DNA of 64,000 nt from Geminocystis sp050753365. Its GTDB lineage: Bacteria; Cyanobacteriota; Cyanobacteriia; Cyanobacteriales; Cyanobacteriaceae. The stretch spans positions 5,332 through 69,331 of the forward strand of contig NZ_JBLZFY010000012.1 of the NCBI RefSeq assembly GCF_050753365.1, given 5' to 3'. Shown in pieces: positions 10,318 through 17,962 of this stretch. A program made the translations under genes and the position numbers. Below the pieces are notes generated by a model that saw only the letters and a list, made by a program, of their open reading frames with translations, ran no database searches and was not told the origin of the DNA. Numbering within the stretch: the first letter of the stretch is position 1; every line of letters begins with the position of its first letter.

Positions 10318-10413
10318 ATGGAATCTTCTGGTAGTAGTAGCCCGACAGTTAAGCCTGTTGTGGCTTTGGAAGATCCGGACCCTAGACCGAGTCATCATCG
10401 GTTTTATTTCTAA
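10318..10413 (+). CDS. Candidate 31-residue leader peptide with EDPDPRP motif
   Basis: ATG at 10318 to TAA at 10411-10413, 31 codons, no obvious Shine-Dalgarno. The peptide begins MESSGSSS, has VALEDPDPRPSHH at residues 15-27 and ends FYF. I do not recognise it as any known small photosynthetic subunit and it has no membrane helix. It lies about 55 bases behind a near-consensus promoter and upstream of mgtE, mgtE and mgtC. The Glu-Asp-Pro-Asp-Pro stretch resembles the ribosome-destabilising EPDP of the enterobacterial MgtL leader peptide. A regulatory role is inference; it might also be a chance ORF inside a non-coding RNA. Confidence 0.45.
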   Translation: MESSGSSSPTVKPVVALEDPDPRPSHHRFYF

Positions 10414-10458
10414 AAGTGGTCAAATAGATATAATCTTACTTTTGTTTGTATTTTGTCT

Positions 10459-10488
10459 CTTTGATCACTGCCGAAGGGTGACTCAAAG
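10459..10488 (+). promoter_or_regulatory. RNA hairpin downstream of leader ORF
   Basis: CTTTGATCAC pairs with GTGACTCAAAG (one bulged C) around a 9-base loop. No T-tract follows, so it is not a simple terminator. TGACTC in its 3' arm (10479-10484) is also complementary to GAGTCA at 10389-10394 inside the leader ORF, allowing an alternative fold. Confidence 0.5.
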
Positions 10489-11127
10489 GGAACGGATCGA
10501 ATTTAAACTAATCTTAATCAACAATTAAGAGCTTTTAACTCTGGGTTTTGATGGTGGTTTTTTATGGGAAAATCACTGTTGTTTTTTCATGAAATGCCTA
10601 GAGAGGTTTTTTCAACTCGCAACAGTTTTAACAGCATTTATAGGGCTTTTTTATTGCCTAACAAAATTAATTCTAATTCGTGCTTTGCAGTCACTAGCTT
10701 TTTGCTATGTGTCAAATGTTTTCGTGGGATAAAATTTAATTTTTCTTAGTCGCTTTAGCCGACTTTTGTTATTAGCTTTGTCAATTTATTGCAAAGCGGT
10801 TTATCGGTTACAACCCTTATCCCACAATGAAATTTATTTCATTGCTAATAGCTCAACTCTACTAAAGTGAGTTAAAATTTTCCTACAAAATCAGATTTTT
10901 ACAGATGAATTGATTATTGTTAAAAAACATCTGCATTTTATACGTCTAGGGAGTTTTGGAAATTAACATTTTTGATAATGAAAACACCCTGCCTTAAATA
11001 AAGGGGGAACTTATATCGCAAATGATGATAACCCATGCACCAATTAAAGTTGATGATGTTAGGTATAGATACATACTAGATTTTCTCCTCAATACTTGGC
11101 TAACAATCAGTAAGGAGATCGATCGTC
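10489..11127 (+). other. Long untranslated leader of mgtE
   Basis: About 640 bases with no convincing gene; a 61-codon frame at 10564 has no recognisable composition. It contains several small inverted repeats: AGTCG/CGACT at 10748-10764 followed by a weak T-run (possible terminator), GCTTTG/CAAAGC near 10774-10797, and the palindromic repeat at 10821. A good ribosome site, AAGGAGA, sits just before mgtE at 11128. I see no M-box consensus. Confidence 0.5.
10821..10853. repeat. Palindromic interspersed repeat, variant arm
   Basis: CCCAC, then AATGAAAT with its complement ATTTCATT around a TT centre, then GCTAATAGCT. The frame (CCCAC...GCTAATAGCT) is shared with the copy at 17910 but the arms differ while staying complementary. 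Confidence 0.55.
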
Positions 11128-12495
11128 ATGAGAAATATTTTAAAAGATTTGCTCGAACCCTTTGCCCTCGAAGCGGCTAAAAAAGAAGCTAATCGTCTTC
11201 CATCGGCGGAATTAGTGCTACAGTTGATGGACATTGAACCGAAAAAACGTGCTTTAGCCTTCTGGTTAATCGACAAGGATAAAGCTATCCAAGTGTTTGA
11301 ATATATGCGTCCCGAACAACAGGCAGAATTAATTACTGCCATGAGTAGCGGGGAAATGAATGATTTAATTAACACTTTGGAAATTGACGATCGAGTTCGT
11401 TTATTTGGGGAATTACCTGCTAAAGTGACGAAAAAAGTCATTGCTAATCTTAACCCGATCGATCGCACGGGAGTGGATTTATTATTAGGTTTTCCCGAAG
11501 ACTCCGTTGGGCGCATGATGAATATTCGTTATCTGGCGGTAAAAGAAAATATTACTGTCGGTTTAACTCAAGAGTTAATTCGTGAATCTAACCTCAAAGA
11601 TAATCAATTAGACTTAATTTTTGTGGTAGATAATCAAAGATATTATCGGGGTTTTGTCCGTACGATCGATTTACTCAAACAAGACTCAGAAGTACTTATC
11701 GGCGAATTACTATCTACTCCTGTTGTCGCAATTTCTGCTAAGGAGGAAAATTTAAAAGCCGTCAAGTTATTGCAAGATTATGAACTTCCTGCTATTCCTG
11801 TTGTCGATAGCGAAGGGCGTTTAATTGGGGATGTTACCTTTGATGATGTCATTCACTTGGTAGAAGAAGAAATAGACGAAAGCACTTTATCTCAAGCAGG
11901 GGTGGGAAATCTTCTCAGTCGGGATAAAATTTGGAGCGATCGCCTTGTAAAAGGTTCTCCTTGGTACTCTATTCGCCTCAGAATTGCCTTTTTAATCGTC
12001 ACTCTATTAGGAGGAATGTTAGTAGGGGGAGTAATAGAAACATTTGAGGAAGTAATTGAGACTATCCCCGCCGCCGCCGTTTTTATTCCCTTAGTCATGG
12101 ATATGGGGGGTAATGTTGGCACTCAGTCAACAACAGTATTTGCCAGAGGTATGGCATGGGAGCAAATTAATCTTAACCGTTATTTTTTCTATATCCTCCG
12201 AGAAGCTCGAATTGGTTTATTGATGGGCTTAATTTTAGGCTCAGTTTCTGGTGCGATCGCTTATTTCTGGCAAGGTATCCCTAATGATATTCCCCAAATT
12301 GGTATTGTCGTTGCTATTGCCTTAGTGGTAGTCGTCATTACGGGGGCTGTATTGGGTGCATTGTTACCTTGGGTGATGTTAAAACTTGGCTTTGATCATG
12401 GACCCGGTGCCGATCCTTTAATTACTACTATCAAAGATTTTACAGGACTTTGGGTCTATTTTTCCCTCGCTACATGGCTGATTGAAGCTGTTTAA
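11128..12495 (+). CDS. mgtE: Magnesium transporter MgtE
   Basis: 455 residues with a strong ribosome site. Order: MgtE N-terminal superhelical domain (about 1-125), paired CBS domains (about 130-255), connecting helix, then five membrane helices from about 275 to the end, with the conserved PLVMDMGGNVGTQS pore segment and HGPGADPLITT. The family forms homodimeric Mg2+ channels gated by Mg2+ bound between the N and CBS domains. It is followed by a second MgtE and an MgtC-like gene, so this is a magnesium homeostasis block. Confidence 0.92.
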   Translation: MRNILKDLLEPFALEAAKKEANRLPSAELVLQLMDIEPKKRALAFWLIDKDKAIQVFEYMRPEQQAELITAMSSGEMNDLINTLEIDDRVRLFGELPAKVTKKVIANLNPIDRTGVDLLLGFPEDSVGRMMNIRYLAVKENITVGLTQELIRESNLKDNQLDLIFVVDNQRYYRGFVRTIDLLKQDSEVLIGELLSTPVVAISAKEENLKAVKLLQDYELPAIPVVDSEGRLIGDVTFDDVIHLVEEEIDESTLSQAGVGNLLSRDKIWSDRLVKGSPWYSIRLRIAFLIVTLLGGMLVGGVIETFEEVIETIPAAAVFIPLVMDMGGNVGTQSTTVFARGMAWEQINLNRYFFYILREARIGLLMGLILGSVSGAIAYFWQGIPNDIPQIGIVVAIALVVVVITGAVLGALLPWVMLKLGFDHGPGADPLITTIKDFTGLWVYFSLATWLIEAV

Positions 12496-12505
12496 TCTCT
12501 TAAAT

Positions 12506-12576
12506 GTAGAGTGGGCATTGCCCACCAAACGAAAAAATCAAAAGCCTTTCAAAGTTGAATATTATTCAACCCCTAC
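12506..12576. repeat. Paired palindromic repeats
   Basis: GTGGGCATTGCCCAC at about 12511-12525, then GTTGAATATTATTCAAC followed by CCCTAC. The same two palindromes recur in reverse order and orientation after the second mgtE (14153-14231), and a relative of the first is near 60533. They look like a small dispersed element. Confidence 0.6.
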
Positions 12577-12637
12577 GAAACAAATCAACATAATTATTTT
12601 GCATAACTTCTATAACCGAAAACCTAAGAGGTGTGAT

Positions 12638-14146
12638 ATGAATGAAAGAACAAACAAAATTTCCCGTTACTATGGTGAATTAAATCCAAAACATCTATTA
12701 TTTAATGCTAATTTACAGGATTTTGTCCAACGAGTTGAGTTGATTTCTTCTCTACAAACGGGGGGTAAAATATCCCCTCAAGAAGCGATCGATCGTATCG
12801 ATTTAATTTGGGAAAAAGTGAAAAGCTATGAGGAAGAATCAGGGATCAATCTTCCCCCTGCTGACATAGCTGAATTATTGATGGATATTAACCCAGAGCA
12901 ACGCCCCATGGCTTTTGGCTCTCTGCAAACGGAAAAGGCGATGGAGGTTTTTTCTTATTTACGATCGGAAGATCAAGCAGGTTTAATTTCTGCCCTTGAT
13001 CAAGAAACGGCAATTAACCTTATTCGTAACCTCGAAATTGACGATCGAGTACACCTATTAGATGAACTTCCAGAAAAACAAGCCATAGAAATCATCAATA
13101 ATCTTTCTGCTCAAGAACGTAAAAATATTGATGTACTACTGAGTCATGGGGAAGGCACAGTGGGTAGAATGATGAACCCGAATTATTTAGCGATTCAGGG
13201 TAGCACTACGGTTCAACAAGCTCTAGAGGCAGTGCGTCGTTCTCGTCTGAGTGCCAATGAACTAGCTATTATTTTTATTGTGGATGAGCAGGGTTTTTAT
13301 CGTGGTTTTTTCCGTACTGTTCGTTTACTACGATGTGATCCTCATGAACCTATTAACATTCTCTTAGAAGGCACTAACATTGCTGTGGCAACGATCGATC
13401 GAGATGAAAGAGCAGTAAGATTACTCAAAGACAATGATCTTCCCCTCATTCCCGTAGTGGACGGTGATGGTAAATTAGTGGGTAGTATTAACTTTGAAGA
13501 TGCCATCGAATTAGTCCAAGAAGAAGCCACCGATACCGCCCTAGCTCAAGCAGGGGTAGGAAACCTCCTCAGTCGAGATAAAGTCTGGAGTGAAAAACTG
13601 GTGAGAGGTGAACTATGGTATGCAGTCAAACTGAGAATTACTTTTCTGATTATCACCCTGATTGGTGGCATGATTGTCGGTGGTGTGATTGAAAATTTTG
13701 AGGGAGTTTTAGCCAGTATTCCTGCGGTAGCCATTTTTATCCCCCTTGTGATGGATATGGGAGGAAATGTTGGTACTCAGTCAACTACGATTTTTGCGAG
13801 GGGTTTAGCATGGGATCAACTCAACATTAATAACTTTTTCCCCTATCTGTTTCGAGAAAGCCGTATTGGTGTGACTATGGGTCTTATTTTAGGTGCGATC
13901 GCAGGAATTATTACTTATTTTTGGCAGGGTGCGCCTAATGACATCCCTCAACTAGCCTTAGTAGTAATCGTGGCTTTGGTTTCTGCTATTACTTTAGGGG
14001 CAACTTTAGGGGCGGCACTACCTTGGATTATGCTAAAATTAGGCTTCGATCATGGACCGGGTGCTGATCCTTTTATCACTACGATTCAGGACTTTGTGGG
14101 CTTATGGATTTATTTTTCTATGGCTACTTGGTTAATCCAGATTTAG
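12638..14146 (+). CDS. mgtE: Magnesium transporter MgtE, second copy
   Basis: 502 residues from the ATG at 12638, preceded by AAGAGGTG; the frame extends upstream to 12482 but that part is a repeat element read through, not MgtE. Compared with the first copy it has about 50 extra residues at the N-terminus; the rest aligns through the N domain, CBS pair and five membrane helices, including PLVMDMGGNVGTQS and HGPGADPFITT. The similarity suggests an old tandem duplication. The two may differ in Mg2+ affinity or form mixed dimers, which cannot be read from sequence. Confidence 0.9.
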   Translation: MNERTNKISRYYGELNPKHLLFNANLQDFVQRVELISSLQTGGKISPQEAIDRIDLIWEKVKSYEEESGINLPPADIAELLMDINPEQRPMAFGSLQTEKAMEVFSYLRSEDQAGLISALDQETAINLIRNLEIDDRVHLLDELPEKQAIEIINNLSAQERKNIDVLLSHGEGTVGRMMNPNYLAIQGSTTVQQALEAVRRSRLSANELAIIFIVDEQGFYRGFFRTVRLLRCDPHEPINILLEGTNIAVATIDRDERAVRLLKDNDLPLIPVVDGDGKLVGSINFEDAIELVQEEATDTALAQAGVGNLLSRDKVWSEKLVRGELWYAVKLRITFLIITLIGGMIVGGVIENFEGVLASIPAVAIFIPLVMDMGGNVGTQSTTIFARGLAWDQLNINNFFPYLFRESRIGVTMGLILGAIAGIITYFWQGAPNDIPQLALVVIVALVSAITLGATLGAALPWIMLKLGFDHGPGADPFITTIQDFVGLWIYFSMATWLIQI

Positions 14147-14152
14147 GTGATT

Positions 14153-14231
14153 GATGGGCAATGCCCACCCTACTCGGTTAATCGAGATTGAATGTATTTT
14201 CAGATTGTAGGGGTTGAACATTGTTCAACCC
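14153..14231. repeat. Paired palindromic repeats, second location
   Basis: GGGCAATGCCC followed by ACCCTAC, then GTAGGGGTTGAACATTGTTCAACCC. Same families as at 12506 but inverted as a pair, so the second mgtE is bracketed by them. Confidence 0.6.
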
Positions 14232-14337
14232 ATTTAAACTTAATCCATTTAAACTTTCGGTTTTCTTAATCTTTTCTTTACCAACAATCGTTAGACTATC
14301 TCAAAAATAGCTCTTTTATCATCAAATTAAAATATCC

Positions 14338-15039
14338 ATGAGTAGCTTAGAATTTGCCATCAGATTAGCGGTTGCCTTCTTGTTGGGTTCAGGTTTAGGG
14401 TTAGAAAGACAATGGCGACAACGTATGGCAGGATTACGCACTAATACTTTAGTTTCCACTGGAGCCGCTTTATTTGTCATGCTCTCAGTTTTAACCCCCG
14501 GAGATTCAAGCCCCACTAGAGTATCAGCTCAAGTGGTTTCGGGCATCGGTTTTTTGGCAGGAGGGGTGATTCTCAAGGAAGGATTAAGCGTGAGGGGATT
14601 AAATACTGCCGCTACTCTCTGGTGTGCCGCCGCTATTGGTGCTTTAGCTGGAGCTGGTTTTTTAACAGAGGCTTTATTCGGTACGATGGCAGTTTTAATT
14701 TCTAATACCGTTTTACGCCCTTTGGGTTATAAAATCAATCAACAGCCTCTGGAAAATACTGAGTTAGAGTTATGTTATGTTTGTTCTCTGATGTGTCATA
14801 GCAAAGATGAGGCTCATGTTAGGGCTTTATTACTCCAATCTTTAAGTTTGATTCCCATGAGACTTCGATCGCTACGCAGTGAAGATTTGGAGGATTTTCC
14901 CGATAAAGTGGAAGTGGAAGCAGAAATAGTGACACAAACCCGCAATGATGAAATATTAGAACAAATTGTGAGCAGATTAAGTCTCGAACCGGGGGTAACT
15001 GCGGCGAATTGGCGTATCATTGAGCAAGAGTTTGGTTAA
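14338..15039 (+). CDS. MgtC/SapB family membrane protein
   Basis: 233 residues. Helices in the first 140 residues include the family motif GLGLERQWRQRMAGLRTNTLVSTGAALF and SGIGFLAGGVILKEG. A soluble C-terminal domain (about 145-233) resembles the ACT-like tail of MgtC. MgtC proteins modulate growth under low Mg2+ (and ATP synthase in Salmonella) rather than transporting Mg2+ themselves. Its position after two mgtE genes supports joint regulation. Confidence 0.88.
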   Translation: MSSLEFAIRLAVAFLLGSGLGLERQWRQRMAGLRTNTLVSTGAALFVMLSVLTPGDSSPTRVSAQVVSGIGFLAGGVILKEGLSVRGLNTAATLWCAAAIGALAGAGFLTEALFGTMAVLISNTVLRPLGYKINQQPLENTELELCYVCSLMCHSKDEAHVRALLLQSLSLIPMRLRSLRSEDLEDFPDKVEVEAEIVTQTRNDEILEQIVSRLSLEPGVTAANWRIIEQEFG

Positions 15040-15190
15040 TGGAAATTGCTAAATTTAAAACAATGGCTCTTTTACAGTAGTTATTATATTTTAGTAATAA
15101 ATAATCGTTAAAAGTGTTGATATATAATAGGTTTAGGATTTTAAAAATACAAATGTTATAAATTTACAGTTTTAATTTAACCTAACAGCT

Positions 15191-15252
15191 GCCACCTGAT
15201 ACCTGACACCTTTTTTTAGACATAATTTATCATACTCAAAGTAAGAGAGCCA
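15191..15252. repeat. CCTGATA/CCTGACA heptamers and TIR-like repeat
   Basis: Heptamers ACCTGAT-ACCTGACACC at 15191-15210, then at 15219-15252 a copy (minus orientation) of the repeat with core CTTTGAGTATGATAAATTA also seen at 19868, 20283 and 35768. No gene in the 315-base spacer. Confidence 0.55.
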
Positions 15253-15354
15253 AAACAATTTTATTAATTATTCTTAATTCTTAATTCGATCGTCTTCTTG
15301 TTTTTGTGGCAAAATTAGGGAACAATGAAGATAAACAAATTTTAGGTTAAGAGT

Positions 15355-15573
15355 ATGGCAGGTAAAATCAAAAAAGGTACTTATGTTAAAGCTATTCGAG
15401 AAAAATTGGTGAATAGCCTTGAAGCTAAAGCTAGTGATAGTCGTTTTCCTTCTTATATTTTCGACAGTAAAGGAGAAGTTTTAGATTTTAATGAGGAATA
15501 TGCTTTAGTTAGATTTTACACTCCTACTCCTAGTGTATGGTTAAAATTAGATCAGTTAGAGATAGTAGAGTAA
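15355..15573 (+). CDS. ndhO: NAD(P)H-quinone oxidoreductase subunit O
   Basis: 72 residues, the expected NdhO length, with MAGKIKKGTYVKAIREKL at the start, YALVRFYTPTPSVWL and LDQLEIVE at the end. NdhO is a small cyanobacterial/plastid subunit of photosynthetic complex I (NDH-1) at the thylakoid. Stops 3 bases before mdh, so the two are likely cotranscribed. Confidence 0.93.
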   Translation: MAGKIKKGTYVKAIREKLVNSLEAKASDSRFPSYIFDSKGEVLDFNEEYALVRFYTPTPSVWLKLDQLEIVE

Positions 15574-15576
15574 TTT

Positions 15577-16554
15577 ATGACAAAATCTCTAATCACTTGT
15601 AACCCAAAAAATTTTCCTAAAGTATCCATTATCGGGGCTGGAAATGTGGGAAAAACCTTAGCCCAAAGAATTGTGGAGCATAATCTTGCGGATGTGTGTT
15701 TACTAGACATTGTGGAAGGTTTACCCCAAGGCATCGCCCTTGATTTGATGGAGGCAAGGGGATTGGAATTACATACCCGTAATGTCATCGGTACTAATAG
15801 TTATGAGGATACGGCTAATTCTGATGTGGTGGTTATTACCGCAGGAATTGCCCGTAAACCGGGTATGAGTCGAGAGGATTTGTTAAAAATCAATGCCAAA
15901 ATCGTTACGGAAGCGGCTCAAAAATGCGTCAATTTCTCTCCTGATGCCCTTTATTTGGTGATTACTAATCCTTTGGATGTGATGACTTATCTGGTGTGGA
16001 AAACCACTAATTTAGCCCCATCAAAGGTAATTGGTATGGCAGGAGTTTTAGATTCCGCTCGTTTACAGGCTTTTATTGCTATGGAGTTGGGAGTTTCTTT
16101 TAATGATGTGCAGGGTATGGTGTTAGGAGGGCATGGTGATTTGATGTTACCTTTACCTCGTTATTGTACCGTAAGCGGTATTCCCATTACGAAATTAATG
16201 GATAAGAAAACCATTGATAGATTAGTGCAGCGCACTAGAGACGGTGGTGCAGAAATTGTTAAGCTATTAAAAACGGGAAGTGCTTTTTATGCTCCTGCTT
16301 CTTCGGCTTATTATATGATCGAGTCAGTGTTATTAAATCAGTCTCGTTTGTTACCTGCGGCGGTATATCTTCAAGGGGAGTATGGTTTAAAGGATATTTT
16401 CTTGGGTGTGCCTTGTCGTTTGGGTTATTGTGGGGTAGAGGAAGTTTTGGTAATTAATCTTAAGGATTCTGAAATACAGGCTCTACATGATTCGGCTCGA
16501 TCGGTTCGTGATAATATCAATTTAGCTTTAAATGAATTGAGAATTAAGAATTAA
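15577..16554 (+). CDS. mdh: Malate dehydrogenase
   Basis: 325 residues. N-terminal Rossmann motif GAGNVGKTLAQRI and Asp at the second strand end (LLDIVEG, NAD preference), substrate-loop RKPGMSREDLL with the catalytic arginines, VITNPLDVMTYL, and GGHGDLMLPLPR with the catalytic His. This is the lactate-dehydrogenase-like MDH typical of cyanobacteria. The last codons run into a GAATTAA heptamer repeat, so its extreme C-terminus (ELRIKN) may be repeat-derived. Confidence 0.92.
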   Translation: MTKSLITCNPKNFPKVSIIGAGNVGKTLAQRIVEHNLADVCLLDIVEGLPQGIALDLMEARGLELHTRNVIGTNSYEDTANSDVVVITAGIARKPGMSREDLLKINAKIVTEAAQKCVNFSPDALYLVITNPLDVMTYLVWKTTNLAPSKVIGMAGVLDSARLQAFIAMELGVSFNDVQGMVLGGHGDLMLPLPRYCTVSGIPITKLMDKKTIDRLVQRTRDGGAEIVKLLKTGSAFYAPASSAYYMIESVLLNQSRLLPAAVYLQGEYGLKDIFLGVPCRLGYCGVEEVLVINLKDSEIQALHDSARSVRDNINLALNELRIKN

Positions 16555-16668
16555 GAATTAAGAATTAAAGGTGTTAATAAATAACCCACCGTGTAATGAA
16601 TCGCGCAGCGTTGCGAGGCACGAAGCAATCTGACGGCTAACAAAATGAAGTTCAATAAATTGAACTAA
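16541..16668. repeat. Heptamer array plus nested repeat insertion
   Basis: GAATTAA heptamers at 16541-16570 are followed by CCCACCGTGTAATGAAT, then a block containing TTGCGAGGCACGAAGCAATCT, then CGGCTAAC and AGTTCAATAAATTGAACT. Compared with the copy at 17910, the arm TACACGG has been replaced by the CGAGGCACGAAGC block: one repeat appears inserted in another. Confidence 0.6.
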
Positions 16669-16728
16669 AAATTTTTGAGTTTGAATAATATTATTCATTA
16701 TTAACTATATTAACTATTCATTATTTTA

Positions 16729-17262
16729 ATGCTCGATCGAGAAAAAGATAGACCAACATGGGATGAATATTTTATGCTAATGGCAAAGTTAGCGGCGACT
16801 CGCTCAACTTGTCTGGCTTTTCCTGTGGGGGCGGTTATTGTCAAAAATCGTCAGGTGTTGGCAACGGGTTATAATGGTTCTCCTTCTGGTACAATCCATT
16901 GTACTGCTCAAGGTTTTTGTTATGAAGGGTTGAGTAGTTGCGATGCTAGTAAGACTTTACCATCAAGGGCAGTTCATGCGGAAGCGAATGCCATCGCCCA
17001 AGCGGCTAGGCACGGTATCGCTACGGATGGGGCGACTATTTATGTGACTCTTGAGCCTTGTATTGCCTGTTTAAAGTTGATTATTTCCGCAGGGATTAAA
17101 GAGGTTTTCTATGAAACTAATTTTAATGTGGGTGAAAAAGTTATTGTTAGAGATTCTTTTGTAAAAAATAATTTAGTTAATTTACATCCGATGACGGTTA
17201 GAGAAAATGTGGCACAAAAAGCATCTACTTTTTTAATTGAAACCGTTTCGATCGTCAAATAA
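16729..17262 (+). CDS. Deoxycytidylate (dCMP) deaminase
   Basis: 177 residues, ComEB-type. Zinc site HAEANAIAQAARHG (His, catalytic Glu) and LEPCIACLK (two Cys); the N-terminus RPTWDEYFMLMAKLAATRSTC is typical of dCMP deaminases. It converts dCMP to dUMP for thymidylate synthesis. Stand-alone gene between repeats. Confidence 0.88.
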   Translation: MLDREKDRPTWDEYFMLMAKLAATRSTCLAFPVGAVIVKNRQVLATGYNGSPSGTIHCTAQGFCYEGLSSCDASKTLPSRAVHAEANAIAQAARHGIATDGATIYVTLEPCIACLKLIISAGIKEVFYETNFNVGEKVIVRDSFVKNNLVNLHPMTVRENVAQKASTFLIETVSIVK

Positions 17263-17324
17263 TAACATAATATATGCAAATCTTAGAAATTAAGATTAAT
17301 ATAGAACAGGAGAGTTGGCGATAG

Positions 17325-17350
17325 GAGATTGCTTCGTGCCTCGCAATGAC
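17325..17350. repeat. Interspersed repeat GAGATTGCTTCGTGCCTCGCAATGAC
   Basis: Opposite orientation to the related blocks at 16600 and 59199; a degenerate copy is at 60443-60467. A dispersed element in the spacer between dCMP deaminase and dps. Confidence 0.6.
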
Positions 17351-17415
17351 AATAAAAGTGAACTATTATATAATTGTTCTAAGATAATAAATATTTCTAT
17401 TTTAAATTAGAAACT

Positions 17416-17892
17416 ATGAATAATAACGTACCTGTCAATATTGGCATAGAAGAAGACGATCGAAAAAGCATAGCTGAAGGCTTATGTCGTCTTTTAGCAG
17501 ATACCTACACCTTATATCTCAAAACCCACTATTTTCACTGGAATGTCACGGGTTCATTGTTTAATTCACTACACTTAATGTTTGAACAACAATACACAGA
17601 ATTAGCCCTAGCTGTGGACAGTATAGCAGAGAGAATCAGAACCTTGGGATATACTGCCCCAGGTAGTTATAGCCAGTATGCAGAGTTGTCTTCCATCGAA
17701 GAAACCAGAGAAGTACCCGAAGCCCTAGAAATGGTGAGATTATTAGTAGAAGGAAATGAAGCAGTAGTGAGAACTGCTCGGAGTATTTTTTCTGTAGTGG
17801 AAAAAGCTAACGATGAATCCACCGCCGATTTACTTACTCAACGCATGAGTCTCCATGAAAAAACTGCTTGGATGCTGAGAAGCATACTTTAG
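17416..17892 (+). CDS. Dps-family ferritin-like DNA-protection protein
   Basis: 158 residues, four-helix ferritin fold. KTHYFHWNVTG carries the ferroxidase His and LMFEQQYTELALAVDSIAERIRTLG carries Asp/Glu ligands, both diagnostic of Dps. Dodecameric Dps oxidises Fe2+ with hydrogen peroxide and stores iron. The N-terminus is short, without a long Lys-rich DNA-binding tail. Cyanobacteria often hold several Dps paralogs. Confidence 0.88.
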   Translation: MNNNVPVNIGIEEDDRKSIAEGLCRLLADTYTLYLKTHYFHWNVTGSLFNSLHLMFEQQYTELALAVDSIAERIRTLGYTAPGSYSQYAELSSIEETREVPEALEMVRLLVEGNEAVVRTARSIFSVVEKANDESTADLLTQRMSLHEKTAWMLRSIL

Positions 17893-17909
17893 CGATTAAA
17901 ACATTATTT

Positions 17910-17962
17910 CCCACCGTGTAATGAATTACACGGCTAATAGCTAACGTTCAATAAATTGAACT
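17910..17962. repeat. Palindromic interspersed repeat
   Basis: CCCACCGTGTAATGAATTACACGG (arms CCGTGTAAT/ATTACACGG share the AAT centre), GCTAATAGCT, then GTTCAATAAATTGAACT. It occupies the convergent gap between dps and proS and overlaps the proS stop, so it may also serve as a bidirectional terminator. Confidence 0.6.

Noticed and set aside
10564..10749. 61-codon ORF in the mgtE leader
   Set aside because: Composition is not protein-like, it spans hairpin-forming sequence and has no family features; treated as untranslated leader.
10930..11100. M-box magnesium riboswitch upstream of mgtE
   Set aside because: I looked for the conserved M-box words and did not find them; no support.
12482..12637. 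Upstream extension of the second mgtE
   Set aside because: Those codons translate a palindromic repeat; the ATG at 12638 has a ribosome site and the family N-terminus follows it.
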